Origin: Gammaproteobacteria bacterium
GTDB lineage: Bacteria > Pseudomonadota > Gammaproteobacteria > UBA6429 > Thiohalophilaceae
Assembly (NCBI GenBank): GCA_024275115.1
Contig: JAJRZT010000021.1
Location: 26,095 to 90,094, forward strand
DNA: 64,000 nucleotides
Reading direction: 5' to 3'
The notes under the pieces are model-generated. The model was given only the letters and a program-made list of their open reading frames with translations, was not told the origin of the DNA and made no database searches. The position numbers and the translations under genes are program-made. Of the stretch, positions 55,363 through 63,872 are shown one piece after another (within the stretch, counting starts at the first letter, position 1; each line of letters starts with the position of its first letter).

Positions 55363-56547
55363 TTATTCCAGTGTTGAAAGGGTGCAGGCCTTTAAAGGCA
55401 GGAGTTGCCCAGCATGATAAAGAGACAGGATGAGTTGCTGCTCTGCTTTGTTAAAGCTGCTTTGGTTTAAATAACACTCACGCTGTGCACAGAGTTTTTT
55501 GGCAAACTGATTGCTAACGCTAAAGTCATCGCCACCAATAAATAACAATGCGCCTGACTCTTGTTCGTAAAAAGCAAACCGGCTGGCAGGGCTGCGGTAT
55601 AAAATGGGGTGACTTTGCTTTAATGCAGCAAAATTTTTAAAACGCGCTTCGTTTTCATTGACCAGATCCGTTTTGGTATCACTCACAAAACGGCCGAACC
55701 ATTGTGCTAGCGATGGCTGACCCTCGCTTAAATACACTTTAAAAATTTCACGGATGTTTTCAACTGCCGACCCGGTTATTTCATTTGGGTGTGTTTGCCG
55801 TTGCAAATTCTTATCTTTATATGTTTTGTTATTGGCTAAATCATGGCTAATAAAATCAATAAAGTCGCTTAGCATTTCTGTGTGCGTCGGCGCACGAAAG
55901 CCAATTGAAAAACTTAAACAGTCATCCATTGCCACACCGTAATGACTCACGCCGGGAGGAATATAAATAATATCACCGGGTGCAAGCAACCATTCCTGTT
56001 CGGCTGTAAAATCTTTTTGAATGCGTAAATTTGTGTTAGCAACCTGATTACCATCTGCCACCGACTGGCTACTGATTTGCCAACGCCGCTGACCTTGTGC
56101 CTGCACAATAAACACATCGTACTGATCCAGGTGCGGGCCAACAGTGCCACCATCAGGTGCATAACTGATCATCAAATCATCAACGCGCCATTCAGGAATA
56201 AAACGAAAGGTATCGACAATGCTGGCAAGTTCAGGTAAATGTTTTTCGACGTCGTTTACTAATAGTGTCCAGTGTGTTTCAGGTAACGTTGCAAAAACGT
56301 TTTCATCCATCGGCCCGTCAATAAGTTGCCACGGCGTGTCACCCCCTTTTTCGATAACGATGCGCGAGTGCACATCCTCTTCACAGGCAAGGCCGGCTAG
56401 CTCATCGGCGCTAATAGGGGAGGTAAAATTTTTAAAACCTTGCCGGATAACCAGAGGCTGCTGTTGCCAGTAGTCTTTTATAAATTGATCTACGCTTATT
56501 TCACCAAGGGGTGGCAAATGACCTTTCAACTTTGCATCTGTCGGCAT
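55363..56547 (-). CDS. roxA: JmjC-type ribosomal protein uL16 arginine hydroxylase (RoxA/YcfD-like)
   Basis: A 394-residue 2-oxoglutarate/Fe(II) oxygenase of the YcfD group: JmjC core with the metal pair HLD in TVGPHLDQYDVF, PGDIIYIPPGVSHYGVA with the distal His, and a C-terminal winged-helix dimerisation region. E. coli YcfD hydroxylates an Arg of ribosomal protein L16. Length and motifs fit. It lies 31 bases from the stop side of gpmI and is read in the same direction. Confidence 0.88.
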   Translation of the reverse strand: MPTDAKLKGHLPPLGEISVDQFIKDYWQQQPLVIRQGFKNFTSPISADELAGLACEEDVHSRIVIEKGGDTPWQLIDGPMDENVFATLPETHWTLLVNDVEKHLPELASIVDTFRFIPEWRVDDLMISYAPDGGTVGPHLDQYDVFIVQAQGQRRWQISSQSVADGNQVANTNLRIQKDFTAEQEWLLAPGDIIYIPPGVSHYGVAMDDCLSFSIGFRAPTHTEMLSDFIDFISHDLANNKTYKDKNLQRQTHPNEITGSAVENIREIFKVYLSEGQPSLAQWFGRFVSDTKTDLVNENEARFKNFAALKQSHPILYRSPASRFAFYEQESGALLFIGGDDFSVSNQFAKKLCAQRECYLNQSSFNKAEQQLILSLYHAGQLLPLKACTLSTLE

Positions 56548-56578
56548 TTACTTTATCCAACCCTTGCTTACTAACATT

Positions 56579-58150
56579 CTATATTAAACTGCTTTGGCCT
56601 TCGTCCGTTTTAGGTTTAACTAAAGATCGACCTAACATTTCATTGGGTTGTTCAATGCCCATTAAATACAACATCGTCGGTGCAATATCGGACAAGGCAC
56701 CATTGGTTTCCAGCTCGGCTTCCCGCCCGACATAAAGCAAGGGAACCGGATTTGTGGTGTGTGCGGTATGTGGCTGGCCTGTTTCAACGTCTAACATTTT
56801 TTCTGCATTGCCGTGGTCGGCAGTAATTAAAATTTCTCCACCAACCTGCTGTACGGCGTCAACAACTTCTGCAACGCAACGGTCAATGGTTTCAATGGCT
56901 TTAACCGTTGCATCAAAGTTACCCGTGTGACCGACCATATCCGGGTTGGCGTAATTACAAATAATAACATCGTACTTACCGCCTTTAATGGCATCAACCA
57001 GTTTCAGCGTTAATTCCGCTGCGCTCATTTCCGGCTGCAGGTCGTAGGTTTTAACATCAGGTGACGGCACTAAAATGCGATCTTCAAATTCAAAAGGCTC
57101 TTCACGTCCACCATTAAAAAAGAAAGTCACATGCGCGTACTTTTCTGTTTCGGCAATACGCAACTGGCGCATACCCAATTTAGAAATATAATCACCAAAC
57201 ACGTTTTTTAAGCGTTCCGGTGGGTAGGCTACCGGCACATCGTATTGTGAATTGTATTCAGTTAGGCAAACAAAGGAACCCAGCGTTACCGCGTTGCCGC
57301 GCTCAAAGGCGTCAAAGTCAGGTTCAATAAATGGTCGAGTAATTTGCCGGGCACGATCTGAACGGAAATTCATAAAAATAACAAAATCACCGGTTTGGAT
57401 TTGTACTGGCACCACCCCTTTAGGGTGAATAGCCGTAGCCTGAACAAACTCATCGGTTTCGTTGCGCGCATAGGCCATTTCCAGCGCTTCGTGTGCCGAC
57501 TCGGCAGAAAAATCAGCCACACCATTCGCAATAACATCATAGGCTTTTTTAATGCGTGGCCAGCGATGGTCTCTGTCCATCGCATAAAAACGCCCCGTCA
57601 CCGATGCAAACTGGCCACCGCCAATTTCGTCCAGTTTTGCCTGCATTGCATCTATCGAGTCAAAGGCACTTTTAGGGGGTGTATCGCGACCATCTAAAAA
57701 AGCATGCAAATAAACATTTTGCACACCCTGTTTAACGGCAAGCTCCATCATGGCATGCAAATGTTCTTCATGGCTATGCACACCACCGGGGGATAATAGC
57801 CCCATAATATGAACTGCTTTGCCAGCTGATTTTGCATTGTCGACTGCGTCCACTAATGTCTGATTTTTAAAAAATGAGCCCGTTTTTATCGAGCGACTCA
57901 CCCGGGTGTACTCCTGGTACACCACCCGACCAGCACCTAAATTCAGGTGCCCCACTTCCGAATTGCCCATTTGATCGGCAGGTAAGCCCACTTCTGCACC
58001 CGAACCTCGCAAAGTGGTATGTGGGTACTCCGTGCACAACCGGTCTAAATTAGGGGTATTGGCATTGGCAATTGCGTTATTTTCAACGACATCGGTAATA
58101 CCCCAGCCGTCCATAATAACCAGCACCATTGGCTTTAAATTCAATGACAT
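56579..58150 (-). CDS. gpmI: 2,3-bisphosphoglycerate-independent phosphoglycerate mutase
   Basis: Glycolytic enzyme interconverting 3- and 2-phosphoglycerate, 523 residues. The alkaline-phosphatase-like metal core ([10 protein letters not shown]), phosphorylated Ser in [51 protein letters not shown] and the distal metal site [11 protein letters not shown] are all intact. Family-normal length. Leftward, with the divergent ArsR-type gene 281 bases to the right. Confidence 0.97.
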   Translation of the reverse strand: MSLNLKPMVLVIMDGWGITDVVENNAIANANTPNLDRLCTEYPHTTLRGSGAEVGLPADQMGNSEVGHLNLGAGRVVYQEYTRVSRSIKTGSFFKNQTLVDAVDNAKSAGKAVHIMGLLSPGGVHSHEEHLHAMMELAVKQGVQNVYLHAFLDGRDTPPKSAFDSIDAMQAKLDEIGGGQFASVTGRFYAMDRDHRWPRIKKAYDVIANGVADFSAESAHEALEMAYARNETDEFVQATAIHPKGVVPVQIQTGDFVIFMNFRSDRARQITRPFIEPDFDAFERGNAVTLGSFVCLTEYNSQYDVPVAYPPERLKNVFGDYISKLGMRQLRIAETEKYAHVTFFFNGGREEPFEFEDRILVPSPDVKTYDLQPEMSAAELTLKLVDAIKGGKYDVIICNYANPDMVGHTGNFDATVKAIETIDRCVAEVVDAVQQVGGEILITADHGNAEKMLDVETGQPHTAHTTNPVPLLYVGREAELETNGALSDIAPTMLYLMGIEQPNEMLGRSLVKPKTDEGQSSLI

Positions 58151-58315
58151 AGACTCTTTATTTTCTTAATATTTTTAAATAAATTCAACAAACTCACCTT
58201 TTATATAAGGTCTAAATAGTGATAATTCAATCCTGGAGTCGGCTCCTGCTCTATGCTCAATCTCAAAAAAACTGAAAAATAAGCAAATAAAGCCTTCTCA
58301 AACGGTACATAATTG

Positions 58316-58321
58316 TATAAT
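58316..58321 (+). promoter_or_regulatory. Possible -10 box upstream of the ArsR-family gene
   Basis: A perfect TATAAT in the gpmI/arsR divergent region, 110 bases before the start codon. The sequence about 17 bases upstream (CCTTCT) is a poor -35, so the call is weak. No inverted repeat of the usual ArsR operator type was spotted beside it. Confidence 0.25.
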
Positions 58322-58431
58322 GTTTTAGTAATAAAGGGCAGCCGCTAATTTTAACTATTTTTCACTCGAATTGCAGGTGCTACAACTAACAAAAATTCTT
58401 CTTTCAGAATACAACATTTGGGCGACTCGGA

Positions 58432-58752
58432 ATGAGCGAAATCGAATTAGACGCTTTACTTACACGTGATGAAGACATCGACCGCGCATCGCGTTCTTTA
58501 AAAGCTATGTCACACCCTTTACGGCTGAAAATTCTTTGTACTTTAGGCGACAAGGAAATCAGCGTGCAAGATATTGTTGAGCATGTTGGTACATCGCAGA
58601 GTAATATTTCCCAACACCTGGCCATTTTACGTGACAAAGGTATTTTAGATTCACGCAAAGACGCCAACCGTGTTTATTACCGTGTGGACGACACCCGCAC
58701 GCTGCGGTTAATTGTCTTAATGCGCGAAGTATTTTGTACTGCTGCCGAATAA
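58432..58752 (+). CDS. ArsR-family repressor with a widely spaced cysteine pair (SqrR/BigR-like)
   Basis: A 106-residue winged-helix repressor: recognition helix region HVGTSQSNISQHLAILRDKG and wing DANRVYYRVDD. It lacks the ELCVCDL metal site of ArsR/SmtB sensors. Instead it has Cys36 (LKILCTLGD) and Cys102 (EVFCTAAE), 66 residues apart, the same spacing as the reactive Cys pair in the persulfide sensors SqrR and BigR. The next gene is a rhodanese. A persulfide or redox sensing role is therefore likely but inferred. Confidence 0.85.
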   Translation: MSEIELDALLTRDEDIDRASRSLKAMSHPLRLKILCTLGDKEISVQDIVEHVGTSQSNISQHLAILRDKGILDSRKDANRVYYRVDDTRTLRLIVLMREVFCTAAE

Positions 58753-58905
58753 AAAATTTTACCGTTGTGATTTTTTCTGTTCGTCTTCTACGCAAGTATC
58801 CTTTATAATCTCGTGCACAGTCATTCTGGAAACATAAATGACATAAATAACGCTGCGCTCCAAATCATTATCTTTAATTTTTATATCAGGCTTTAAGTAA
58901 AACCC

Positions 58906-59331
58906 ATGAACGAATATATCGAATTTACAAATAATCATCCTTTACTGGTTGGTAGTTTCTTTGCCATTTTAACCTTACTTATCTTTAATCTGTTTGGCAG
59001 CCGCTTTCGGGGTTACACAGTCGCCTCTCCTGCCGATGCCACTACGTTAATTAACCGCAGCGATGCTGTTGTTCTTGACGTGCGTACTGAAAAAGAATTT
59101 AAAGAAGGCCACATCATTAATTCCATTCATATTCCCCAGTCCAGTATTAAAGACAGACTGCCCGAAATTGAAAAGTATAAAGACAAACCCATCATCGTTA
59201 GCTGCCGAACCGGGCAACGCTCCGGCAGTGTCTGCGGCCAGTTAAAAAAACAGGGGTTTGGCCATGTTTACAATCTGGCGGGCGGTGTTATGGCCTGGCA
59301 GAATGCCAACTTTCCACTCACTAAAAAATAA
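58906..59331 (+). CDS. Membrane-anchored rhodanese (YibN-like)
   Basis: A 141-residue protein with one N-terminal membrane helix (LLVGSFFAILTLLIFNLF) and a cytoplasmic rhodanese domain: LDVRTEKEFKEGHIINSIHI and active-site Cys in IIVSCRTGQRSGSVC. Sulfurtransferase handling persulfide sulfur. It precedes grxC, trxC, secB and gpsA, the conserved yibN-grxC-secB-gpsA order. A TATAAT at 58804-58809 may be its -10 box. Confidence 0.9.
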   Translation: MNEYIEFTNNHPLLVGSFFAILTLLIFNLFGSRFRGYTVASPADATTLINRSDAVVLDVRTEKEFKEGHIINSIHIPQSSIKDRLPEIEKYKDKPIIVSCRTGQRSGSVCGQLKKQGFGHVYNLAGGVMAWQNANFPLTKK

Positions 59332-59376
59332 CCTAAAATCAAACACCCGGCTCAACTTTAAAAATAAGAAGGTTCA

Positions 59377-59643
59377 ATGACTATCAACGTAGAAATTTAT
59401 TGCAGCCAATTCTGTGGCTACTGCCATCGCGCAAAAATGTTACTGACTAATAAAAATGTCGCCTACAACGAAATCTCCATTGACAGCCAACCTGAAAAAC
59501 GCGTGGAAATGATTGAGCGCAGCGCCGGCGTCACCAGCGTGCCACAAATTTTTATCAACAGTGAACATATTGGCGGCTGCGACGATTTATACGCACTGGA
59601 GTCGCAAGGCATGCTGGATGAAAAACTCGGTCTGGTAACCTGA
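59377..59643 (+). CDS. grxC: Glutaredoxin 3
   Basis: An 88-residue dithiol glutaredoxin. The active site is C13-G-Y-C16 (family norm C-P-Y-C), so Pro is replaced by Gly, which may alter the redox potential. The cis-Pro segment TSVPQIFINSEHIGGCDDLYAL is typical for glutathione binding. It reduces disulfides with glutathione. trxC starts 4 bases after its stop. Confidence 0.93.
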   Translation: MTINVEIYCSQFCGYCHRAKMLLTNKNVAYNEISIDSQPEKRVEMIERSAGVTSVPQIFINSEHIGGCDDLYALESQGMLDEKLGLVT

Positions 59644-59646
59644 GCC

Positions 59647-60072
59647 ATGCCAAACATTCACATTGTCTGCCCGCACTGTGACAGCATAAATCGCTTTCCC
59701 GATAATAAACTAAGTGCCGCACCCCAATGCGGCAAATGCCATCAGGCTTTATTCACTGCTCAGCCCATTGAGCTCACCACCAGTAACTTTAGTCGACACA
59801 TTACAAAGTCAGATATCCCAGTGTTGGTCGATTTTTGGGCCCCCTGGTGTGGCCCTTGCAAAATGATGACCCCTGTTTTTCAACAGGCCGCAGCCCAACT
59901 TGAACCCCGCTTTCGATTGGTAAAAGTCGACACCGAAGCTCAGCAACAACTCGCTCAGCAATTTCAAATCCGCAGTATTCCAACGCTTGCACTGTTTAAA
60001 CATGGCAAGGAACTTAAACGCCAGCCCGGCGCAATGGACTTAAATAATTTAATTAACTGGGCGCGCCAATAA
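59647..60072 (+). CDS. trxC: Thioredoxin 2 (zinc-finger type)
   Basis: A 141-residue TrxC: an N-terminal zinc-binding module with C8-x-x-C11 and C28-x-x-C31, then a thioredoxin domain with the active site W67-C-G-P-C71 and the cis-Pro segment IRSIPTLALFKHGKEL. TrxC is a zinc-containing oxidative-stress thioredoxin. Translationally close to grxC (3 bases between them) and ahead of secB. Confidence 0.94.
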   Translation: MPNIHIVCPHCDSINRFPDNKLSAAPQCGKCHQALFTAQPIELTTSNFSRHITKSDIPVLVDFWAPWCGPCKMMTPVFQQAAAQLEPRFRLVKVDTEAQQQLAQQFQIRSIPTLALFKHGKELKRQPGAMDLNNLINWARQ

Positions 60073-60142
60073 GACTATTAAGTTAAAAACTGCTAATATA
60101 GCAGGTCTATTCATTATTCAATTTTAAAACAGGTTTTACATC

Positions 60143-60631
60143 ATGGCCGAAGAAACTAAATCAGAAGAGACACCACAAGAAGCAACTCAAAATCTTGCTA
60201 TCCAGAAAATTTATACAAAAGATGTTTCTTTTGAGTCGCCGAACAGCCCGCTTGGCTTTCAGGATGAATGGAAACCATCAATCAGCGTTGACCTGAACAC
60301 CGACGGCCAGTCACTGGAAAATGACCACTACGAAGTGGTTTTAAGCGTTACCGTTACCGCAACCAATAATGACAAAACTGTTTTTCTTGCAGAGGTACAG
60401 CAAGCAGGTGTGTTTCACTTAACCGGCTTTGACGAAGAGCAACGTAACTTTATTCTTGGCAGCTACTGCCCGGGCACTTTATTTCCTTATGCGCGTGAAG
60501 TTATTTCAAGTTTAGTCACCGATGGCGGTTACCCTCCGGTTATTCTAGCACCGGTTAACTTTGAAGCCTTATATCACGAACATCAGCAAAAAAATAAAGC
60601 CGCTGATACTGACGCTCCACAAACACATTAA
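60143..60631 (+). CDS. secB: Protein-export chaperone SecB
   Basis: A 162-residue cytoplasmic tetrameric chaperone that keeps preproteins unfolded and delivers them to SecA. Core sequence IQKIYTKDVSFESPNSPLGF and FILGSYCPGTLFPYAREVIS are the family hallmarks, with an acidic N-terminal extension. A short hairpin CTGCTA/TAGCAG (60090-60104) and the extended -10-like TGCTAATAT lie in the 70-base gap before it, perhaps giving secB its own promoter. Confidence 0.96.
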   Translation: MAEETKSEETPQEATQNLAIQKIYTKDVSFESPNSPLGFQDEWKPSISVDLNTDGQSLENDHYEVVLSVTVTATNNDKTVFLAEVQQAGVFHLTGFDEEQRNFILGSYCPGTLFPYAREVISSLVTDGGYPPVILAPVNFEALYHEHQQKNKAADTDAPQTH

Positions 60632-60649
60632 ATTATTCAGGCATAACAG

Positions 60650-61657
60650 GTGAGCGCAAATCATTACGCTGTCCTTGGTGCCGGGTCCTGGGGTACCGCA
60701 CTAGCCATGCTGCTGGCAAAAAATAACCAACCCACCACACTTTGGTCACATACACAGTCGCATGCCGAAACACTGCAATGTGATCGTGCAAATAAAAAAC
60801 ACTTAGGCGACATTGCCTTTCCCGCTGCGCTTAACATCAGCGCAAATCTTGCTGAAACCGTTAAGCAGGCCACACGTATTTTAATAGTAGTTCCCAGTGA
60901 TACTTTTCGTGAAACCTGTAAAAAACTGGTTCCCCTATTAGAACCACAGCATAAAATTGCCTGGGCTTCCAAAGGCCTCGAAATTGACAGCGCTAAATTG
61001 CTCCACCAGATTGCAAAAGAAGAATTTAGCCCAACAACCCCGCTCGCGGTTTTATCCGGCCCGACCTTTGCTAAAGAAGTCGCCAACGGTTTACCCGGTG
61101 CAGTAACGATTGCCTCAACCAAAAAAGACTTTGCACTGGAGCTGGCAAAAGATTGTCATTCACAAACATTTCGTGCCTACACCAGCCCCGATGTTATCGG
61201 AGTTGAATTAGGCGGCGCAGTAAAAAATGTGATGGCGATTGCAGCCGGTATTGCCGATGGCCTGGGGTTTGGCTCTAACTCGCGTGCCGCACTCATTGCA
61301 CGTGGCGTTGCAGAAATGATGCGCTTAGGTTTAAAACTTGGTGCGCAGCATGACACCTTTATGGGCTTAACCGGCTTAGGTGATTTAGTTTTAACCTGCA
61401 GCGACAACCAGTCGCGTAACCGCCGTTTTGGTTTAGCCCTCGGCAAAGGCAAAACACAACAACAAGCACTCGATGAAATTAAACAAGTTGTCGAAGGCCG
61501 CTTAACCGCCAAAGCCGTTTACAACCTGGCCAGGCAACACCAAATCGAAATGCCCATCACCGAACAAGTCTACAATGTTTTATACAAAGGCCTCGACCCA
61601 ACTGTGGCTGCAAAAAATTTAATGGAACGTGCAGTTCGCGCAGAAACAGACAGTTAA
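60650..61657 (+). CDS. gpsA: Glycerol-3-phosphate dehydrogenase [NAD(P)+]
   Basis: Makes sn-glycerol-3-phosphate from dihydroxyacetone phosphate for phospholipids. 335 residues: NAD(P) loop VLGAGSWGTALAMLLA, SGPTFAKEVANGLPGA, catalytic Lys in ELGGAVKNVMAIAAGIADGL and GLTGLGDLVLTCSD. The start is GTG at 60650, preceded by ACAGGT; no earlier in-frame start is sensible. Last gene of the conserved rhodanese-grxC-trxC-secB-gpsA row. Confidence 0.96.
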   Translation: MSANHYAVLGAGSWGTALAMLLAKNNQPTTLWSHTQSHAETLQCDRANKKHLGDIAFPAALNISANLAETVKQATRILIVVPSDTFRETCKKLVPLLEPQHKIAWASKGLEIDSAKLLHQIAKEEFSPTTPLAVLSGPTFAKEVANGLPGAVTIASTKKDFALELAKDCHSQTFRAYTSPDVIGVELGGAVKNVMAIAAGIADGLGFGSNSRAALIARGVAEMMRLGLKLGAQHDTFMGLTGLGDLVLTCSDNQSRNRRFGLALGKGKTQQQALDEIKQVVEGRLTAKAVYNLARQHQIEMPITEQVYNVLYKGLDPTVAAKNLMERAVRAETDS

Positions 61658-61966
61658 AGCACGCTTACCTCGCTGTAATTTAACCTGTCACACTACTTGC
61701 CTTTTTTCACTTATTCTCTACATTCAAGCTTTAAAATCTGTTTATAAAGCAACCAAACACTTATTTTTATTGAATATAAACTCGCCGCCTAATGAAAATT
61801 TTGCTACGGTGATACAATGTTAAAAACATCAGACGAATAGAGCAACTAGATATAGAAACATGTCGCTATGCATAGGAACTAATTAATACCTGTAGAAGCA
61901 TTTAGAATGTTTCTATTCTGTATATATTAATGTCATGGAAAAAACACTAAATAAAAGGGAATATTT
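61658..61966. other. Junction between housekeeping genes and cassette region
   Basis: 309 bases after gpsA without a convincing gene. It contains the second copy of the 48-bp repeat (61760-61807). If an attI-like site exists it would be here; a palindromic TGTTAAAAACA lies at about 61817-61827, but nothing firm can be called and no integrase gene is present. AT content rises from here to the right edge. Confidence 0.35.
61760..61807 (+). repeat. 48-bp dispersed repeat, copy B
   Basis: Matches 29041-29088 at about 39 of 48 positions, sharing GAATATAAACTCGCC and a TTTGCTAC end. It lies at the left border of the cassette region, just as copy A lies at the left border of the other accessory region. 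Confidence 0.4.
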
Positions 61967-62404
61967 ATGAAACCAGCAAAACCAACACGCACCGAATTAA
62001 GAATCACAATAGCAAAGCTATTAGAGATTGCATATTCAAAAAACAAAGGGATCACTGCAAAGATTGTGCGAAGTAAAGGACCATTTCGGCTCACTGTAAA
62101 CGAAGAAGGAAAAGCACGATTATCAGGTAAATTTGGTGTTATTAACTTTAGTGGGACGCCTGTACTAGATAAAATAGGCGCAAATATTAAATCAATAAGC
62201 GTAAATTTTTCATATGGAGGGGATGATATTGTTAAGTATCATGCGTCGTTTGATTTGAAAGTCGCGAAAATTGGTATCTATGGTGAGTTCGACTTCGAAG
62301 AACTTATAATGTCTTGTTCTGGTCTTTTGTGTCAAGCGGCTAGATTAATAAAAGGTCGAAATCATGCCTACGATGCAAAATTAAGAGAAATAATGGGGAA
62401 TTAA
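61967..62404 (+). CDS. Small signal-less protein of first cassette, unknown function
   Basis: A 145-residue protein with no signal peptide or membrane helix. The middle is beta-rich (LTVNEEGKARLSGKFGVINF, SISVNFSYGGDD) and the C-terminal part helical with a conserved-looking SCSGLLCQAARLIKGR. I recognise no family. It has a good SD (AAAGGGA) and is followed 2 bases after its stop by a lipoprotein gene, the same pairing as in the next cassette. AT-rich compared with the preceding housekeeping genes. An effector role with the lipoprotein as immunity partner is a guess from this arrangement. Confidence 0.7.
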   Translation: MKPAKPTRTELRITIAKLLEIAYSKNKGITAKIVRSKGPFRLTVNEEGKARLSGKFGVINFSGTPVLDKIGANIKSISVNFSYGGDDIVKYHASFDLKVAKIGIYGEFDFEELIMSCSGLLCQAARLIKGRNHAYDAKLREIMGN

Positions 62405-62406
62405 TT

Positions 62407-62847
62407 ATGTTTAGAATTATTATAATATTGGCCTCATTAATAAGTACAGGCTGCGCCATTAAAGAGCAAAAACAAATTAACTTATATGAGAACTATTTAA
62501 TGCTTGATGAAGCCGTGAAAAAATCACAAATAAAAAAATATCGAGGTAATTACTTTACCTCTTCATATCTTGCTGAAGTTAACTTAAATGATGAAAAATC
62601 ATTATACTTGTTAAATTTATCTAGCTATATGGGTAAAGTTAAGTCACATTTCCAGAAAATAAAAAATAATACTGGCTGCCTAACGATAAATGGAATTGAA
62701 GATAGCGGAGAACCATTAACATTCTATTTAGAATTTAAAAACAAAAACAACTCATGGTTAGTAAATTACTTTCAAATACAATTCATGGAAAGTAATAATA
62801 AATTTCCAAATAAAGCAATTTGTCCGAATGAACTGAAAGAAAATTAA
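62407..62847 (+). CDS. Small lipoprotein of first cassette, unknown function
   Basis: A 146-residue protein with a lipoprotein-type signal (FRIIIILASLISTGC, Cys at 16) and a mainly polar, Lys/Asn-rich mature domain. No named family. Starts 2 bases after the preceding gene with GGGGAA as SD, and is followed 11 bases later by an attC-like site, so the two genes form one cassette. Possible periplasmic partner or immunity protein of the 145-residue protein. Confidence 0.7.
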   Translation: MFRIIIILASLISTGCAIKEQKQINLYENYLMLDEAVKKSQIKKYRGNYFTSSYLAEVNLNDEKSLYLLNLSSYMGKVKSHFQKIKNNTGCLTINGIEDSGEPLTFYLEFKNKNNSWLVNYFQIQFMESNNKFPNKAICPNELKEN

Positions 62848-62858
62848 ATATTTAAAAT

Positions 62859-62956
62859 GCATAACAAAACGCTTAAAATCGCCGTGCAAGGCACGGCTTG
62901 GACACTTAACCACTCGCTTTGCTCATGGTTAAGTGCCATTTAGCTCAGCGTTATCT
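62859..62956 (+). other. attC-like integron recombination site 1
   Basis: 98 bases bounded by GCATAAC (inverse core) and GTTATCT (core), with AACGCT facing AGCGTT in the outer arms. Inside are two perfect hairpins: GCCGTGC/GCACGGC, and CACTTAACCA/TGGTTAAGTG flanking a CTCGCTTTGCTC loop. The layout (inverse core, arms with small mismatches, variable palindromic centre, core) fits attC sites of chromosomal integrons. It lies directly after a cassette-like gene pair and before the next pair. Confidence 0.65.
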
Positions 62957-62971
62957 CAACAAGGAAGAAAG

Positions 62972-63388
62972 ATGAAAAGGCAAATATTTAATTTAAACGG
63001 AAAGATTACATTCATAAATAATGAACCATCAAAACCATCACCAAATTTACCTGTTTCAATATATCTTGCAAAGCTTGTCGAAGATGTTGCCAGAATCACA
63101 AATTTAAGTATTAATATTAATAGTACCACTGGTGGACTTCACTCTAAAACAAGCTTTCATTACCATGGAATGGCCATTGATATTAATTTGATTGATGGCA
63201 AAAAAATTGATGATCCTGCTAATTTTAGTAATGTTCAAAAATTTCAATTGGCCGCTTCACAACATAAGGATATTGGTGAATGTTTTGGACCATTCATTAA
63301 TATAAGGAAAAGAGGAAATAAAAAAACCCAAAAGCCACAAATGAGAACAAAACACTTAAATCATTTACATATATCATCGCAGAGGTAA
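62972..63388 (+). CDS. M15-type peptidase-like protein without signal peptide
   Basis: A 138-residue protein with the zinc-peptidase motif S61-x-H63-x-x-G66-x-A68-x-D70 (TSFHYHGMAIDIN) and a second H131-x-H133 (LNHLHIS), the arrangement of the M15/VanY-type L,D- or D,D-peptidases that cut peptidoglycan peptides. There is no signal peptide, which suggests release by lysis or a secretion system. The frame extends back to 62933 inside the attC; the ATG at 62972 with SD AAGGAAG is the real start. Partnered with the lipoprotein gene 2 bases downstream. Confidence 0.72.
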   Translation: MKRQIFNLNGKITFINNEPSKPSPNLPVSIYLAKLVEDVARITNLSININSTTGGLHSKTSFHYHGMAIDINLIDGKKIDDPANFSNVQKFQLAASQHKDIGECFGPFINIRKRGNKKTQKPQMRTKHLNHLHISSQR

Positions 63389-63390
63389 CT

Positions 63391-63804
63391 ATGAAAATTT
63401 TAACAATCATTGCTTTGTCATTATCCATGTTATCCTGCGCAAAATTTGACATAGTTCATTTTGCAAATAATTTTGAAGTAATTGCAGAAACAGAGAATAA
63501 AACACCAACTCTTTCATCGAGAATTCTACGAATTCGTGAGTTTGGTGAATGTGACAATAATATTTGTCCGAGCGAAATCCTTTATATTACCGTATCAGAA
63601 TTTGGTGAATATCCTGAACAAAAATTATATAAAACACCTAAGGCAAATGCATGGTCTTTTGAAGGCTGGGAACATATACCAAAACTGGGGGAGCCAAATC
63701 CGACTCTGGTTATAAATTTAAAGAGCGAAAGCAATAAAAAAGTAAAATACTTTAAGGTTAAGGCTAATCTTGAAGCTATTGTTTTTACAGAAATAAAGAG
63801 ATAA
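63391..63804 (+). CDS. Small lipoprotein of second cassette, possible immunity protein
   Basis: A 137-residue protein with lipoprotein signal (LTIIALSLSMLSC, Cys at 16) and a beta-rich mature domain with two further Cys (GECDNNIC), perhaps disulfide-bonded in the periplasm. No named family. Two bases after the M15-like gene; its stop lies in the first bases of the following attC-like site. Position and location make it the natural periplasmic inhibitor of the M15-like protein, which is inferred only. Confidence 0.7.
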   Translation: MKILTIIALSLSMLSCAKFDIVHFANNFEVIAETENKTPTLSSRILRIREFGECDNNICPSEILYITVSEFGEYPEQKLYKTPKANAWSFEGWEHIPKLGEPNPTLVINLKSESNKKVKYFKVKANLEAIVFTEIKR

Positions 63805-63872
63805 CAATGCGTTTAAACCGTTGCGCAAAAAGCGCGCAACTCGGGCAATTGCCGTTTAACTCTGCGTTGAGG
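63799..63872 (+). other. attC-like integron recombination site 2
   Basis: 74 bases from AGATAAC (inverse core) to GTTGAGG (core). The arms AACAATGCGTTTAAACCG and CGTTTAACTCTGCGTT pair with a three-base mismatch as in attC left and right boxes, around TTGCGC...GCGCAA. It closes the second cassette. Bases 63873-64000 carry no recognised gene up to the window edge. Confidence 0.65.
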
